NCBI GenBank assembly: GCA_036874045.1
Contig: CM072335.1
Span: 22,947,501 to 23,011,500, forward strand
DNA length: 64,000 nt
Source: Cymodocea nodosa
Taxonomy: Eukaryota > Streptophyta > Magnoliopsida > Alismatales > Cymodoceaceae
Reading direction: 5' to 3'
Every line of letters starts with the position of its first letter. Position 1 is the first letter of the stretch. The translations under genes were made by a program, and so were the position numbers. Below, piece by piece: positions 37,561-48,730 of this stretch. The notes beneath the pieces were generated by a model. The model did no database searches and was not told the origin of the DNA. It worked only from the letters and a program-made list of their open reading frames with translations.

Positions 37561-39655
37561 TCAAGTGGATTGAAGTAAACAACGGATCTGTTCTACAAAA
37601 AATTGGATTGTTGAAGTTAGAAGTAGTTTGTTTTTTCTTGTTAATAATGTTTTAAATTTCTACAGGCAAAAGCACTTGGTAGAGAACTAAAGATAGTATA
37701 GTACTGGGCGAAATTCCACACACTGGTGAGTAAGTTTGGTCAACCCTTGCGGTGAAAATACATCTTTGAGTGTATAGACATGCATTTAATAGTTTCTTAT
37801 AAGTTGCTCATTTGCATACATTATCATAATTAAATTTTATAGGAAAATTCAGCTTTTGATAGAAATATCTGGAAGTGAATGACTTCTGAGAGGATCACAG
37901 ATGGCACATCTAAAAAACAAAGCCTTGGTGGTCTCCCTCCACACTTTAACTTGAAGGAGACCTTATATATATGGTCCATCTATGGTATCCATTGCACATT
38001 ATCAATCTCGACATCAAGTCAAGCTTCGACAAAGATGGAGTACATTCAGACTCATTTTGCACAACTGAACAGTATACAATTCAGGGTATGCAAAGTGCCC
38101 TTCAGTCAAGGATAGGGACAGAAGTAGATGCTTCCTTGGATGAAAGAATTAAGCAAATTTAGACTTTACAGTATTTATGAAATTAGTTTGATTATTACAT
38201 ATAATGTTACGATATATCATACATATGTGTTTTTGTAAATAGGAGAGATGAAGTTGATGTTGTAAGCAGGGACATCGGCACACTGCAACGGTAAAGGGAA
38301 GAGAATAATAAGAAGATAATGGGTTCATGTTTTATGCGACTAACACTTTGATGTATGTTTTGAACACATATATTGTTTTATGTGAATTATGTCTTATGTT
38401 TGGTTATTAGTTGTCTTGGACTTTGTATTTTATCATGTTATCATGAAATCCTAGGAACAACATATCTATCCTTGCAAATTTCTCATTACTTTCAAAGATC
38501 TTGGCTAAGATATGAGGACATGCTAAGGATGATGACTATCCTTGCAAAAGTCTTTTTCTCTTTTAGTGGGTTGACAAACCAAGCATGGATTGGATATAAG
38601 ATCTTGGATAGCCTCAAAGGAAACTAATATTATCGAAGGCTCAACCTATCAAAAGATAACCAATTGGTCTCCAATTAATGTGAGGTGGGTCAAGAGATTT
38701 TCAATGCTTAAGTCATATGAGTAAAATGAGTGTGTGTATTAGGTTTAAAGGGTAAGAGTTTGAAAAGGGATGACCTTGAGACCTAATAGGTTCATTGAAT
38801 TGTACTTATATATATATATATATAGCTATCATCATGATTGGTAATGGAAAGTTGGAGTTGATCAATAACTTGTGGACACAATATTGTAGATTGTCGCTCA
38901 TAGTGATTATCCATTGACAAAAGAAGCCATAACACAAGCATAAGTTGAACCCTTGTCCATGTTAACAAATTGAGATGGTTACCTCAGCTGGTTAAAAGTA
39001 TGTTTTCCACGAAACAAGTCAATTGATCTTGAGTGTTCGTGAAACATGGTACGTAGGTTTTGACTCAGTCAATGAGCGAGATACAAACTACGAACTTCAT
39101 GCCAGAGGATCCAAAGCCGATTGGTGTAGCTTAACACTCAACCTATCAAAAGATGATCAGTTAGCCTTTAGTGGCCTAGAGGAGTGGATGGGTCTCGTAT
39201 GCTTAAGTTAAGCGAGCGCTTCAAGAGTGAAATCAAGAATATATACAAGAGTTCAACAAGCAACTAATTACCTCATGTCCCACTAACAGCACATAGAAGG
39301 AATAAATAATGATTGGCCGGTCGTGGTAAACGAGAGCTGAGTAATCAGCAACAAATTAACATATGGTCTAGATATTGTTAGATGGCGCATTTGTTGTAGA
39401 TTGCTCCTCTAGCACAATTCAACTTCTCTCATTTGTTTGACCGATGTACGTACGTACTTAAATTTGGCTAAATAAAAATTCATGATTTTCTTCCCACAAA
39501 TGTGTACGTATAGGATGAGAAAAGCCTTACCTCCGTTGCTTCAAACATCACCATCAGTTATGATGAAATTCAATATTTGATCGCCCAATTTACGTTAGTG
39601 GCAATAAACCTTTTGTTACTGTTTAGGTTTAGGTTTAAGTTACAGTAAAATAAAA
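37561..39655. other. Intergenic DNA, possibly CACTA-derived at its start
   Basis: Short frames at 37,879-38,115 and 38,373-38,627 are unassigned. (TA)7 lies at about 38,809-38,824. The phrase ctcaacctatcaaaagat occurs at 38,641 and again at 39,138, a hint of a dispersed repeat. No gene supported. Confidence 0.45.
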
Positions 39656-39661
39656 GGACTA

Positions 39662-39681
39662 TTATATGCATATATATAGAT
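39662..39681 (+). promoter_or_regulatory. TATA box of the SMR gene
   Basis: The string tatatgcatatatataga lies ~320 bp before the start codon. It is followed by a long pyrimidine-rich leader (39,789-39,860, rich in cctcctcc/cttctt), as is common in plant 5' UTRs. A start of transcription near 39,710 is inferred. Confidence 0.45.
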
Positions 39682-40001
39682 CCCAGCGGCTTCTGCTAAT
39701 GGCATTTCAAGTGTTTTTCTTATAATTGAAGGGCAGTTGTGTGGTCCACCCACACGCAACAGCTAATACCGGGAGTTTGCCATTAAGTCACCTCCTCCTT
39801 CTTCTTCCTGTTCATCTTCTCGCCCTTCTCCATTTGCCTTCCTCCTCTCCTGCCTGTACCACCACCAACTTTGTCTACTGCTACCGTTGTTGCCGCCCCC
39901 GTTCGTTCACCACCCATAAGATCCTACTTTTCTTTGAGCAAATCAAAACCCATCCCAATTTTCATCCCTTTTTAATTTTCCTATCTGCAATATTCCTAGC
40001 T

Positions 40002-40373
40002 ATGTCTGGACTGCCCAATTCAAGGAAGCATGCGTCCCCTTGTTCTCCTCCTGAAATGGCACCTGAAAGTGTGGTAAAAGAAGAGGAGAAGGAGGAGCCC
40101 CCAGCTGTGCTCACACCCACAAGGAAATCCATGCCAATCATAAGTACACCTGCAAGAGCCGACGATAAGGAGGAGGAGAATTGCGTGACGCCCAGCAGCG
40201 AAGACCGCTTCTTGAAGCCGAGTTTGGTGTGCCCGCCGGCACCGAGGAAGCCACGGCAGGCCAAGAGGAAATTCGGCCGTCCGGTGCGAGAATTGTTCGT
40301 CGTCACCTGTGAATTGGAGTCCGTGTTTCCGATTTTAGCAGCCCCTACCAAGAAGAAGCTTCGTACGGGATGA
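40002..40373 (+). CDS. SIAMESE-RELATED (SMR) cyclin-dependent kinase inhibitor
   Basis: A small nuclear protein, 123 residues, in one exon. SMR proteins bind cyclin-CDK complexes, block mitosis and promote endoreduplication; several respond to DNA damage. The family signature is visible: CVTPSSEDRF (61-70) followed by CPPAPRKPR (77-85), then basic residues and a hydrophobic/acidic C-terminal segment (REL-F-VV-CELESVF, 96-109) like the cyclin-contacting end of SMRs. The N-terminus is acidic and lysine-rich with TP/SP sites. I chose the ATG at 40,002 because the longer open frame upstream has no ATG and encodes a translated leader-like, low-complexity stretch. Which SMR it is cannot be told from the sequence alone. 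Confidence 0.87.
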   Translation: MSGLPNSRKHASPCSPPEMAPESVVKEEEKEEPPAVLTPTRKSMPIISTPARADDKEEENCVTPSSEDRFLKPSLVCPPAPRKPRQAKRKFGRPVRELFVVTCELESVFPILAAPTKKKLRTG

Positions 40374-43300
40374 CTTGATTCCTTCGTTTTCCTTCATCTC
40401 CCTGATGAATTTATGGTCTCTACTTGTATGCATGGTATATGCAATTTTTTTCCCCACGTTGGCAATATTTTTCTAGTCTTCGAAGAACCCAAGGGTCACA
40501 ATCTCTGGATGTGATGTGGTTATGTGTATAATTCACAAGAAATTTTCGCTTCTCTTCTCTCTTATTTCGTTCCTTCGCTTTGCTGGTACTACTCAGAAGC
40601 ACCATTTCGCCATATTTTCTCTCTTTTTCGAAGGGAGGGGGGGGGAGAGGGAAAAATGTTTTACCACCAATTCGGGCCAGTCATTTCAGCCATCTCTGGT
40701 ATTTATATATGTAGTTAGCAGACACACATATGGTATACTGAAAATTACTGAACTATTGATTTCACTTAAATAAAACATCAGATCAATCACGTCTTTCAAG
40801 TCTTACCTAACTTTCCTGAAAACAATGAGAAGTTTTTTAGACAGGTTACCATCATGCCGAGAAAAGGGCACCGTAAATTATTGCCTGAGATCTAACTGAT
40901 CAACAGCTCATTGTGTCCATTAACTGTGGGTTTAGAGCTTAGACCTGATTACTGCAGAAATAGTGTATGTGATCCAACAACAATCCACATGGAAGATCTT
41001 GCATTACTGTTTTTTTTTGATAATGGTAGCTGTAGATCCTTCCGCCCTTATGATCTTGCATTGCTGTCCATCAGAGGAGCCAATATCTTGAAGAAATTGC
41101 CAATGAACAAGTGGAAAAGTTTGTTGTTTGGTGGGAAAAAGTTGCATGGTGGTTGTGTGATAAGTTGCTTTTTGCATGTGAGAATGGTGTATTAGGAAAA
41201 GTACACTGCTATAAACCCACTACTTCAACCATCTTAAATCACAAGAAGAACATCAAACTCTTCGTCATCTTACTTCTTTTTTTTTTTTTAAATCTGCTTT
41301 ATCTTCCTCTTATTCTATGGAAAAATGAAAATCGCTTGTGTAAGGAAGAAACCAGAGCTGAAAGGAGGGGGGTGGAAGGACGAAAAGAAAGCACATTTAA
41401 TTGATTTGTTACTTTTCTGGAAACTATGCACTTTCTACAGGCTTTGGTTTAATTTGTGTCCCATAGTTTGTTAAGCTTTCTCTGTAAAGTAATCCAGTTA
41501 CAATAGTTTAATTAATCAAAGTAACTATATTCACAATCTTTATTAAGATTTAAATATTGATGAATGCAGAAAAGCCACTTACCTTTCTTGATAAGTAGAA
41601 TTTGACGCTAATATTGTCTTTCAACGGATGAACTTTGTTTTCCAATTTCTGCTGATTCTACAGTGCCAAAGAATTTTGTGAAGGCACTGAAACAGTGGAA
41701 TCTTATTGGAAAGCTCATGGATGAAATGAAGAGTAGCTTTGGATCAGGACTGAACAGTAGTTGCATTCTTTTCCTGTAAATCATAATAAAACAAATTATG
41801 CTATCTAGTATCATTCCATGAGATTGAAATTACCAACACCATCGTAGAGCTAATCCACCGTCAACAATTTAGGTTGGTAGTCTTTCCTTGTTCCACGGGA
41901 AATTTCAATATTCAACAATATCAAACATTTCAGTGTCAAAAAAAAATAGAAAATTTTCAGGGAAAACAGATCTGATCTAAATTGCACAGGGAAACAGCTC
42001 AGCTCAGCATATGACAGCACTACTTTGCGTGCAGAAAACTCGACTCTCTCCGACTCTCTCTGACTCTCTCTCTCTAATTCAATGTTTTTTTTTTTTTTCT
42101 ACGTACAAATCTCACCAACCCAGTTATTACACATTGATTTACTCGGTATTCTTGTCTCTCCAAGGCATCGGCTTCTTCTTCTTCTTCATCTATTCATGTG
42201 TTGTCATTCAATGCCGCCTCCCCTCCTCATGAGATTGGTGTCCGCACGCGGGGGGTCCGTCGTCCTTCATGAGCACTCATAATATCCATCCAAGCATGAG
42301 GAATGCCCCTGTTGCACTGAAGACCCATCGCGCCCCACCCCAACCCGAATTTCATTAAACAACAACAGCTGCTCAACAATAATGGTATATAATTCAGGGT
42401 CCTTTCTAAGATTTAAATGATAGAAAATACAAATATATTATCGTTCCCTTATCTTGAGTAGTTCTTCTGTCATTATCCATGGTAACTCTAGATAGCTTAA
42501 TTGATTTGTACAGTTCTTATAAAGCCTATAAATAAAAAATGTTTTGACTTCAGTCTAATAAAAATACTATAAAAAATGAAAAAAAAAACATCTCAAACGG
42601 TGTTATATCAAGAAAAATGTTTTTTTTTTATATTATTCATATTATTGTCTGAATTTGAATTCAATAATTTCTTCCTGCAAAGCTGTTACTAGATGAGAAG
42701 TACCATAAATTACACCATTGGCTGTTAATCATGCCAAAATTTTATTTTGTTACTGCTATGCAATGCCTTCCACGGGAGATAAGAGAAACAGGGCAGCAAG
42801 CAATTAGAGAACATGATGATACTAGAAAAAAAATAGCCAGAACTGGAATCGTCAAAAGAACTAATTCCAGATCAAACTCCTCCTTTCTAATTCCTCTTTC
42901 TGGTTATAAGCAGCACATCACCCGCCACTTCAGTTAATTCTCTGTAATGGGGGTTTAGAAATTATGAGCTGATTAGATTGGAATACCCGTGCCCGTAGAT
43001 TTCTATATTATGATGTACAATCAGATACATACATACATATTCCATAACAAATACTCTATTGCTCATAATTACAGTTTGAGAGAAGTTTACCATAAAAGAT
43101 TTTCGTTTGCTTTCTTTGAAGCAATACATTGGGTTCATTTGGGGGAGCTCTTATGGATAGCTTCTATCAAAAGCAATTTTACCAAAAAAGCTATTTCAAA
43201 CAAGACAGTGTATGCAGCTTCTAGCTAAAGTTCCCATATTTTTTGACATAATAGAAAAACAAAAGCATTAGTATGAAGGTTGCGTCTTTTAGAAGCTGCT

Positions 43301-44270
43301 TTTATAGTTTTCCTCTTTTCTCCCTTGTATTCTAAAAATTTTTATAAGAATATGCCGTTGTTCATTGATTGGACTTACAATAAAATCATGACATAATTAA
43401 GGAAAATGTCACCATTCTTTTTCATTTATTTTTTCTGTTTCTCAAATAATTTCATCTTTTATATTAATTTTTTAATAAAAATATGTCCCCATTAATTTAT
43501 TCAATTTTCAATAAAACAATGACTTAACTATGGCAAATGCCACCATTCTTGTTCATTCATTCAGTTTTCATAATTATATAGTACAAACAACTATTGGGCT
43601 TCTGTTTTATGTTTTCAGTTTTCTGGTATTTTTATTTTTTTCTGCTTTCAAAACCTTTTCTTCCCTTTATGCTAATTTTTTTCAATAAAAATATGTCTTC
43701 ACTCCCTCACCTGACCCTCGTAAGTTGCTAGTGCTTATTGAGACTAATATGCAATTATGATAAAAATAAGTCTTAATAAACGTATACAAATCACTAAATA
43801 GAAAACAAGGATCAGAGAAACAAGCCAAAATTTGATGGATATTCCTATTCAAATACCAAGATCACTAGTGCTTGCAACTTATTTCTTACTACCTTTCATT
43901 TTGCAATAATCACATGCATTCAACTCAACACTCATCCAATGTTCATGTCTCAACAGTTATGTTCTCTGAATGTACCATGTTGATTTTTTTGGTATCCCTA
44001 ATTGCTATTAGTTTATCTTGGTTTTATGCTCAGTAATATCTTTTCGTTTTGGGAGTTGCTTATCCTTGCACTTATTCAAAAGGAAAAGGAAGAAGAAATG
44101 CAACTCACACCATTGATGGCCACAACAATCATCCTGCCTGATGTTCCTAGTTAACTGGGTTTGTTCACCTGATAATAAAAGAAAACTACCACAATTGAGA
44201 TAGTGTTCTGTTAGCTTACCATAGTAATTGACAAAATCCACCCAAAAAAACTAAGAAAACAGGAAATCAA
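40374..44270. other. Intergenic DNA between SMR and XRCC3
   Basis: AT-rich. Features seen: a G-run patch ggagggggggggagagg at 40,635-40,652, T runs at 41,277-41,290 and 42,083-42,096, and CT-rich gactctctc repeats at 42,044-42,075. The frame at 44,008-44,241 (minus), just beyond the XRCC3 stop, might be its 3' UTR or an extra exon, but it carries no known motif. Confidence 0.5.
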
Positions 44271-44274
44271 TGAC

Positions 44275-45051
44275 CTACCTGACACCGAAAACTCCATTTT
44301 TGTCAATCAGAAAGTCACAAGAACCCTCAGGCAAATGTGGAGAGAACACGACCATCATCTTCCTTCTCAACCTCCCACCTTCCTCCTCCCCCATCCTTGC
44401 CAGGAACAACCTCATGTTGACACAGCTCGCCCACGACAATCCCAGCGCGGGGCTAACCCTCCTCCCATCGGACAACAACGCATCATAATTCCCGACCCTC
44501 ACCTCTTCCCCACCGCCGCCGACATCCACCACCTGGTTGGTCACCACAACCGCAATCCCGAAAGTTGCCGCAACCTCCTTCAACTTCCCGGAAATCCCAA
44601 AGAAAAGGCCCGACCTTTTCCTCATGTCCTTGGCGTTATTGTCAAAGTCGGACCGGAAGAGAGCGGCGATGGAATCGACGATGAGGAGCTTCACGGGGGG
44701 AGAGTGGGAGCGGAGAAGTGAAGGGAGGCGGTCGAGGACAGCGAGGAGGTCGTCCGCAGAATGGACAGGGCGGACGAGGACGCGGTCAAGGGAGGAGGGG
44801 GAGGGGAGGGAGAGGGAGTAGAGGCGACGGATGGGGAAGGGGAACTCGGAGTGGATGTAGATGGAGGAGGATGAGGTGGTAGCGGTGGAGAGGCAGAGCT
44901 GGAGGCAGAGCTGAGTCTTTCCGACGCCACTCTCGCCGGCGAGTTCGGTGATGGAGGCGCAGGGAATGCCGCCGGAGAGGAAGCCGGTGAGGATTGGACA
45001 GCCAAGGTGTAGCTTTCTGGCGGTGAGGAACTGTGGGTTCTGAGGCCGCAT
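44275..45051 (-). CDS. XRCC3: DNA repair protein XRCC3 (RAD51 paralogue)
   Basis: A RecA/RAD51-family ATPase that works with RAD51C in homologous recombination repair and in meiotic crossover resolution, in the nucleus. The ORF gives 258 residues from the ATG at 45,051. Walker A is GESGVGKT (39-46) and Walker B KLLIVDS (121-127). XRCC3-like blocks include IHSEFPFPIRRL, SIAALFRS-FDN, ISGKLKEVA and the C-terminal VFSPHLP-GSCDF-I. It is a little shorter than Arabidopsis XRCC3 (304), mainly through shorter linkers. A longer in-frame extension to 45,255 exists only because a microsatellite is translatable; the family starts near the inner ATG, so I use that. The coding DNA is strongly GC-rich in its 5' half. 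The stop TAG overlaps a good splice donor (AG|GTAGGT), so a short further exon cannot be ruled out. Confidence 0.9.
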   Translation of the reverse strand: MRPQNPQFLTARKLHLGCPILTGFLSGGIPCASITELAGESGVGKTQLCLQLCLSTATTSSSSIYIHSEFPFPIRRLYSLSLPSPSSLDRVLVRPVHSADDLLAVLDRLPSLLRSHSPPVKLLIVDSIAALFRSDFDNNAKDMRKRSGLFFGISGKLKEVAATFGIAVVVTNQVVDVGGGGEEVRVGNYDALLSDGRRVSPALGLSWASCVNMRLFLARMGEEEGGRLRRKMMVVFSPHLPEGSCDFLIDKNGVFGVR

Positions 45052-45101
45052 TTCTTTTTTTAACCAAAATGGGAGTGGGTAATGGACATCTTCTATATAT
45101 A

Positions 45102-45146
45102 TGTGCGTGTGCGTGTGCGTGTGCGTGTGCGTGTGCGTGTGCGTGT
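45102..45146. repeat. (GTGCGT)n microsatellite in the XRCC3 leader
   Basis: About seven and a half GTGCGT units lie 50-95 bp before the XRCC3 start codon, following a short TA run. On the XRCC3 strand this is an ACGCAC repeat, probably in the 5' UTR or core promoter. Confidence 0.9.
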
Positions 45147-45159
45147 ATAGAACGTAACG

Positions 45160-45945
45160 AGCCGTTTTGCTCAGCCCCCTCGTCCCTTCGATTGTCTTCT
45201 CCTCAGCCTCAGTCATCGATGGCTGGTCGGTGATTTTTGAAAACAACCTAGCCATAGTACTCCAATCTGCTTCTCATTCTCTGCTTCGTTCTTCACTTGT
45301 CACGAACACCAAGCAAGCCATTATCGTCGGAAAGCATTTTTCTCTGTTCTTCTCTACAATCAGGCTGCCGCATCCTCTCCACAACTTGGTACGATTTGCT
45401 TCTATTCTCTTCGTTTTCCTCTTGGGTTATCCTATGGCGACGGCATCCATGCTCCACGATGACGTCGAACATTCTATTTCGTAGGGGCGTCACCAACAAG
45501 GGCGCATCCTCGGTTGCTGAACTAACACCTAAAAGCATGAACACCACTTCCCTCCTAAAATTCTATCGATTGATTTCCGAAGTGGGTTTTTGAAGATTTG
45601 GACTACTTTTTGGTGGGCGATTTTGGATGTTTCTTGTGGGTTTCTTTTGTGGTGCTTTTGATTGAACTTTGATGACAAAGAAGGCAACGAACCAGCAAAA
45701 GGTACGTTTATGCCATCTGCAGTGTCCAATGAGGTGAATCTCATTGTATTGAAATTCCGCTTGTTGGAGGGGAAATGTGAGGATGGCCGGGGTGATTTCG
45801 GTTGCAGTAGGAGGGGGAACAAGGGAAAGGCTAAAAGTGGCAATAAAGAATGGAAGGCCTGTTTCTGTGGATTCATAAGCAATTTGTTCTGCTTGAGTTG
45901 CAGTTAACTTGGTTGTGATTTCCAGATGCTCCAAATTCATGCTTG
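45160..45945. other. Unassigned DNA 5' of XRCC3, open on both strands
   Basis: Minus frames 45,563-45,940 (125 codons) and 45,529-45,882, and plus frames 45,167-45,484 and 45,297-45,593, overlap one another. The minus frame from 45,940 starts with a plausible ATG (MNLEHLEITTKLTATQAEQI) but matches no family I know. On the plus strand ASMLHDDV appears at about 45,444-45,467, resembling a prenyl-diphosphate synthase motif, followed by a stop. I regard the segment as undetermined. Confidence 0.25.
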
Positions 45946-45976
45946 TGAGCTAAAATACATGGGGAAGTTGAGACTG

Positions 45977-45977
<1 letters not shown>

Positions 45978-46012
<35 letters not shown>
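45978..46012. repeat. (TA)n microsatellite
   Basis: About 17 uninterrupted AT units. Confidence 0.95.
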
Positions 46013-46017
<5 letters not shown>

Positions 46018-46120
46018 CAGATCTTAGAGAAGAAGGTGCTAGAGTCCAACAACATCATAAAGATGTGATAATGGTCTAAGAAGTTTCTGGGTTGGTTATC
46101 TTTCTATTAGACAGGGTGAA

Positions 46121-46321
46121 ATGGAACCTCTCAAGACCTACGTTGTGGAAAACAAGCAATAAAATGAACTAAAACTTTTCAAGGATCATACCGTGGAAAA
46201 CAAGTATTTGGGTGAACTGAAATTTCTTTAGGATCATATTATGGAAAATTATCATGATTTTGATAAACTAAAATTTCTTGAGGACCAAATTGTTGAGAAT
46301 CATTTAGATAAAAAATAAAGC
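46121..46321 (+). pseudogene. Broken coding repeat, ~16-residue units
   Basis: Four units of 48, 48, 51 and ~51 bp start at 46,121, 46,169, 46,217 and 46,268. In one plus frame they read as variations of LKFL-DHIVEN followed by about six residues. Codon-level conservation in a single frame, including third-base changes, argues that it once coded for a repetitive acidic/helical protein. Stops now interrupt units 1 and 3 (TAA at 46,160-46,162; TAG at 46,229-46,231). I do not recognise the parent protein. Confidence 0.45.
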
Positions 46322-47442
46322 TTGTTAATGATACAATTGTCTAATCACCATCATGTTTAACTTTCAAATCATTGCTATTCAGCACGCTCAACTTTGACAT
46401 GGATGTGTATTGCCTGTAGAAATGGAGAAAAGCTGGTAATGGTCTTGGTTTATCATTAGAACTTGAACCAAAGATCACTTTACCTAACGAGACTTTTTTT
46501 TTTTTAATCCTCTAGAAATATTCATAGAGATTTTCATAGGAATTGCACGAAAACTTTTTATATGGTCACTTATATTGATTATGCTCTCGTTTAAATATAG
46601 TTAACTTCAAAATTCTTACAGAAGTTAATATTTGATAATAGATATAAATGTACTTAATTAATGAGACTAGATTCTCATCTATTTTAGGCAACAATGAACT
46701 TGATACCCTCCTTTAAGGAAAGCTTTCTAAGTTTTATTCTTTTAATGACGATGTCTTTATGCTCAAGTTGAATAGGAGTTCCATGATGAAGTTTCACACT
46801 ACCTATTTGTTTGATTAACTGTCATTTTTTGTGATCTGTAAGGATGCTACAAGTTTACCTTATGCTATTGTGTTATTTTCCACTTGCAGCCAATGTGTTG
46901 CACTTGCATGTTCTTTACTAAAACTGGGTGCATTTAGGGAGAAAATTATTTAATATGTTAGCCTTCTCTATTTGCTTGTTGTAAATGAGTCTACTGATCA
47001 ACCTTGATTGCAACCTATACTGCATTAACATAGTGGATGACAATTGTAATTTTTTTTAAAGGTAAGATGACAAAACTTCCTTTTTTCGCAATCCTTTACT
47101 ACATTAACAGGTTGCAGGAAGACAAAAACCACGAAAGGAGAGAAAGAAGAACAAAAAACCATTGATCAACCTTGATTGCAACCTGCAGTCCCTCAATGAA
47201 ATATGCGATTAAAATTGTAATAGAACACCCTTTTCCTGCAATCCTAATCAACATGTTGCAGGAAGGAGAAAGCCTGGTTGGCACGATGGTACAATGTGTC
47301 TTCGTTGCAGTATAACTAAAGAGAGCAGAGAGGGGTTCGTTCTTGGTGGTAAACCTACCCTTCTCTTGAATTCACATCTTTCCACCAAAAGAAATTGTCA
47401 AATTCTCCATACATATTCACATAACAATTTGCTAGACATTAA
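46322..47442. other. Intergenic DNA
   Basis: A 12-T run lies at about 46,494-46,506. The phrase gattgcaacct recurs at 47,006 and 47,173 with flanking aatcaaccttgattgcaacct text, a small local duplication. No gene supported. Confidence 0.45.
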
Positions 47443-48239
47443 TGGTATGTTTGTACATTTAGAATTTGAATTCCACAGAATTTGAATTCTAATGTAATTT
47501 AAATTTTACAGAATTTAATGGAAAGAATTCAAAATCTAAGTGTTTGTGTATGTTCAGGAATTTGACATAAATTGAAATTTAGGTGTTTGTGTACGTTATA
47601 GAATTAAAAGGAATTAAACAGAATTGATTTTTAATAAAGTTAAGTAATAAATTAAATTAATTAGTGAAAATGTAATTAATCAATAAATGAATTACTTACA
47701 TTAATAAATGAACATATTATTAAATTAAATATTTATATATCATTTATCAATTAATTAAGTATATCATTATATAAAATAAATCAAAAATTACAAAAATTGA
47801 TAACTTTTTAGTTATAATACATGTTTAAAACAACAAAAGGTTAATTATAAATTCTATATTCCTCGTAATGTAATAATAAATAACTTTTTTTAAAATATAA
47901 TTATTATGAAGTGAATAAATGAAAGTAAATAATAAATAATTATTGAAATACTTTGATTATAAAAAAATATAATTTTAAATATTCTATTAGTCATAAATAA
48001 CTTTTAAGACTTCGTTTGTGTTAGCCACATAAAGTTAAGAAAATTATATAGTTTTTGAAATTTTGATATTATATATTAAATAATATAATAATAATAATAA
48101 AATTAAATAATATTTATGATGTTAATATTATAAAATTAAATAATATTAATAATAATAAAATAATTAATATTTTATTTTTAATAAAAATAATATTAAAATA
48201 ATTAATTAAATAAAAAATATTAATAATATATACTTCAAC

Positions 48240-48425
48240 AATCAAGGGTGAGCGTCGAGCGATCTTTTGGAAAATAAATTCCAACCTTTTAAGTTGGGAA
48301 TTTATTTTCTCAACCTTTACACATGACTGAAGAAATTTGAATTCTAAAATGCACAAACAACTCATGACTTGGAATCTAACGAAAAAAAAAATTTTCCGTC
48401 AGATTCCAAGTGCACAAACCCCCCC
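48240..48425. repeat. Inner inverted arm, left
   Basis: Its reverse complement matches 48,555-48,730 over about 175 bp, with the shared words tttgtgcacttggaat, tcatgtgtaaaggttgagaaa and cagatt. The arm ends CAAACCCCCCC followed by TAA (48,426-48,428). That makes it look like the right end of a shorter element that began at 47,443. It contains a hairpin: cttggaatcta and its complement around an A/T-rich loop (48,369-48,411). Confidence 0.7.
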
Positions 48426-48554
48426 TAAGGGTGAGGAAAGCTAGCAACGAAGAAAATTGCAATGAAGGGTAGCCATCTCCAGTCGAAAGATGTTAACCTT
48501 GCTACCGATCATAGATATTCTACTGCTGCTACTTTCCATCTCGAATTTTGAGGA

Positions 48555-48730
48555 GGGTTTGTGCACTTGGAATTTGACGAAATTGAAAAATTTTTTCGTC
48601 AGATTCTGAGTCATGAGATGTTTGTGTCGTTTGGAATTTGAATTCCAATCATGTGTAAAGGTTGAGAAAGTGAATTCTCAACCTAAAAAGTTAGAATTCA
48701 TTTTCCGACGGACTACTCGATCGCCCCCTC
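48555..48730. repeat. Inner inverted arm, right
   Basis: Begins GGGTTTGTGCACTTGG and is the inverted partner of 48,240-48,425. About 125 bp of unrelated, non-AT-rich DNA (48,429-48,552) separates the arms. It could be the left end of a second element whose right end is at 50,278. Confidence 0.7.

Noticed and set aside
39726..40001. 92-codon upstream extension of the SMR frame
   Set aside because: There is no ATG at its start, and it covers a pyrimidine-rich leader; the SMR family starts near the ATG at 40,002.
44335..45067. Plus- and minus-strand alternative frames over XRCC3
   Set aside because: Composition-driven shadows rich in Pro/Ser/Arg; only the 44,275-45,051 frame has Walker motifs.
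45052..45255. N-terminal extension of XRCC3 with a Thr-His repeat
   Set aside because: It is translation of a GTGCGT microsatellite; the family starts close to the inner ATG at 45,051.
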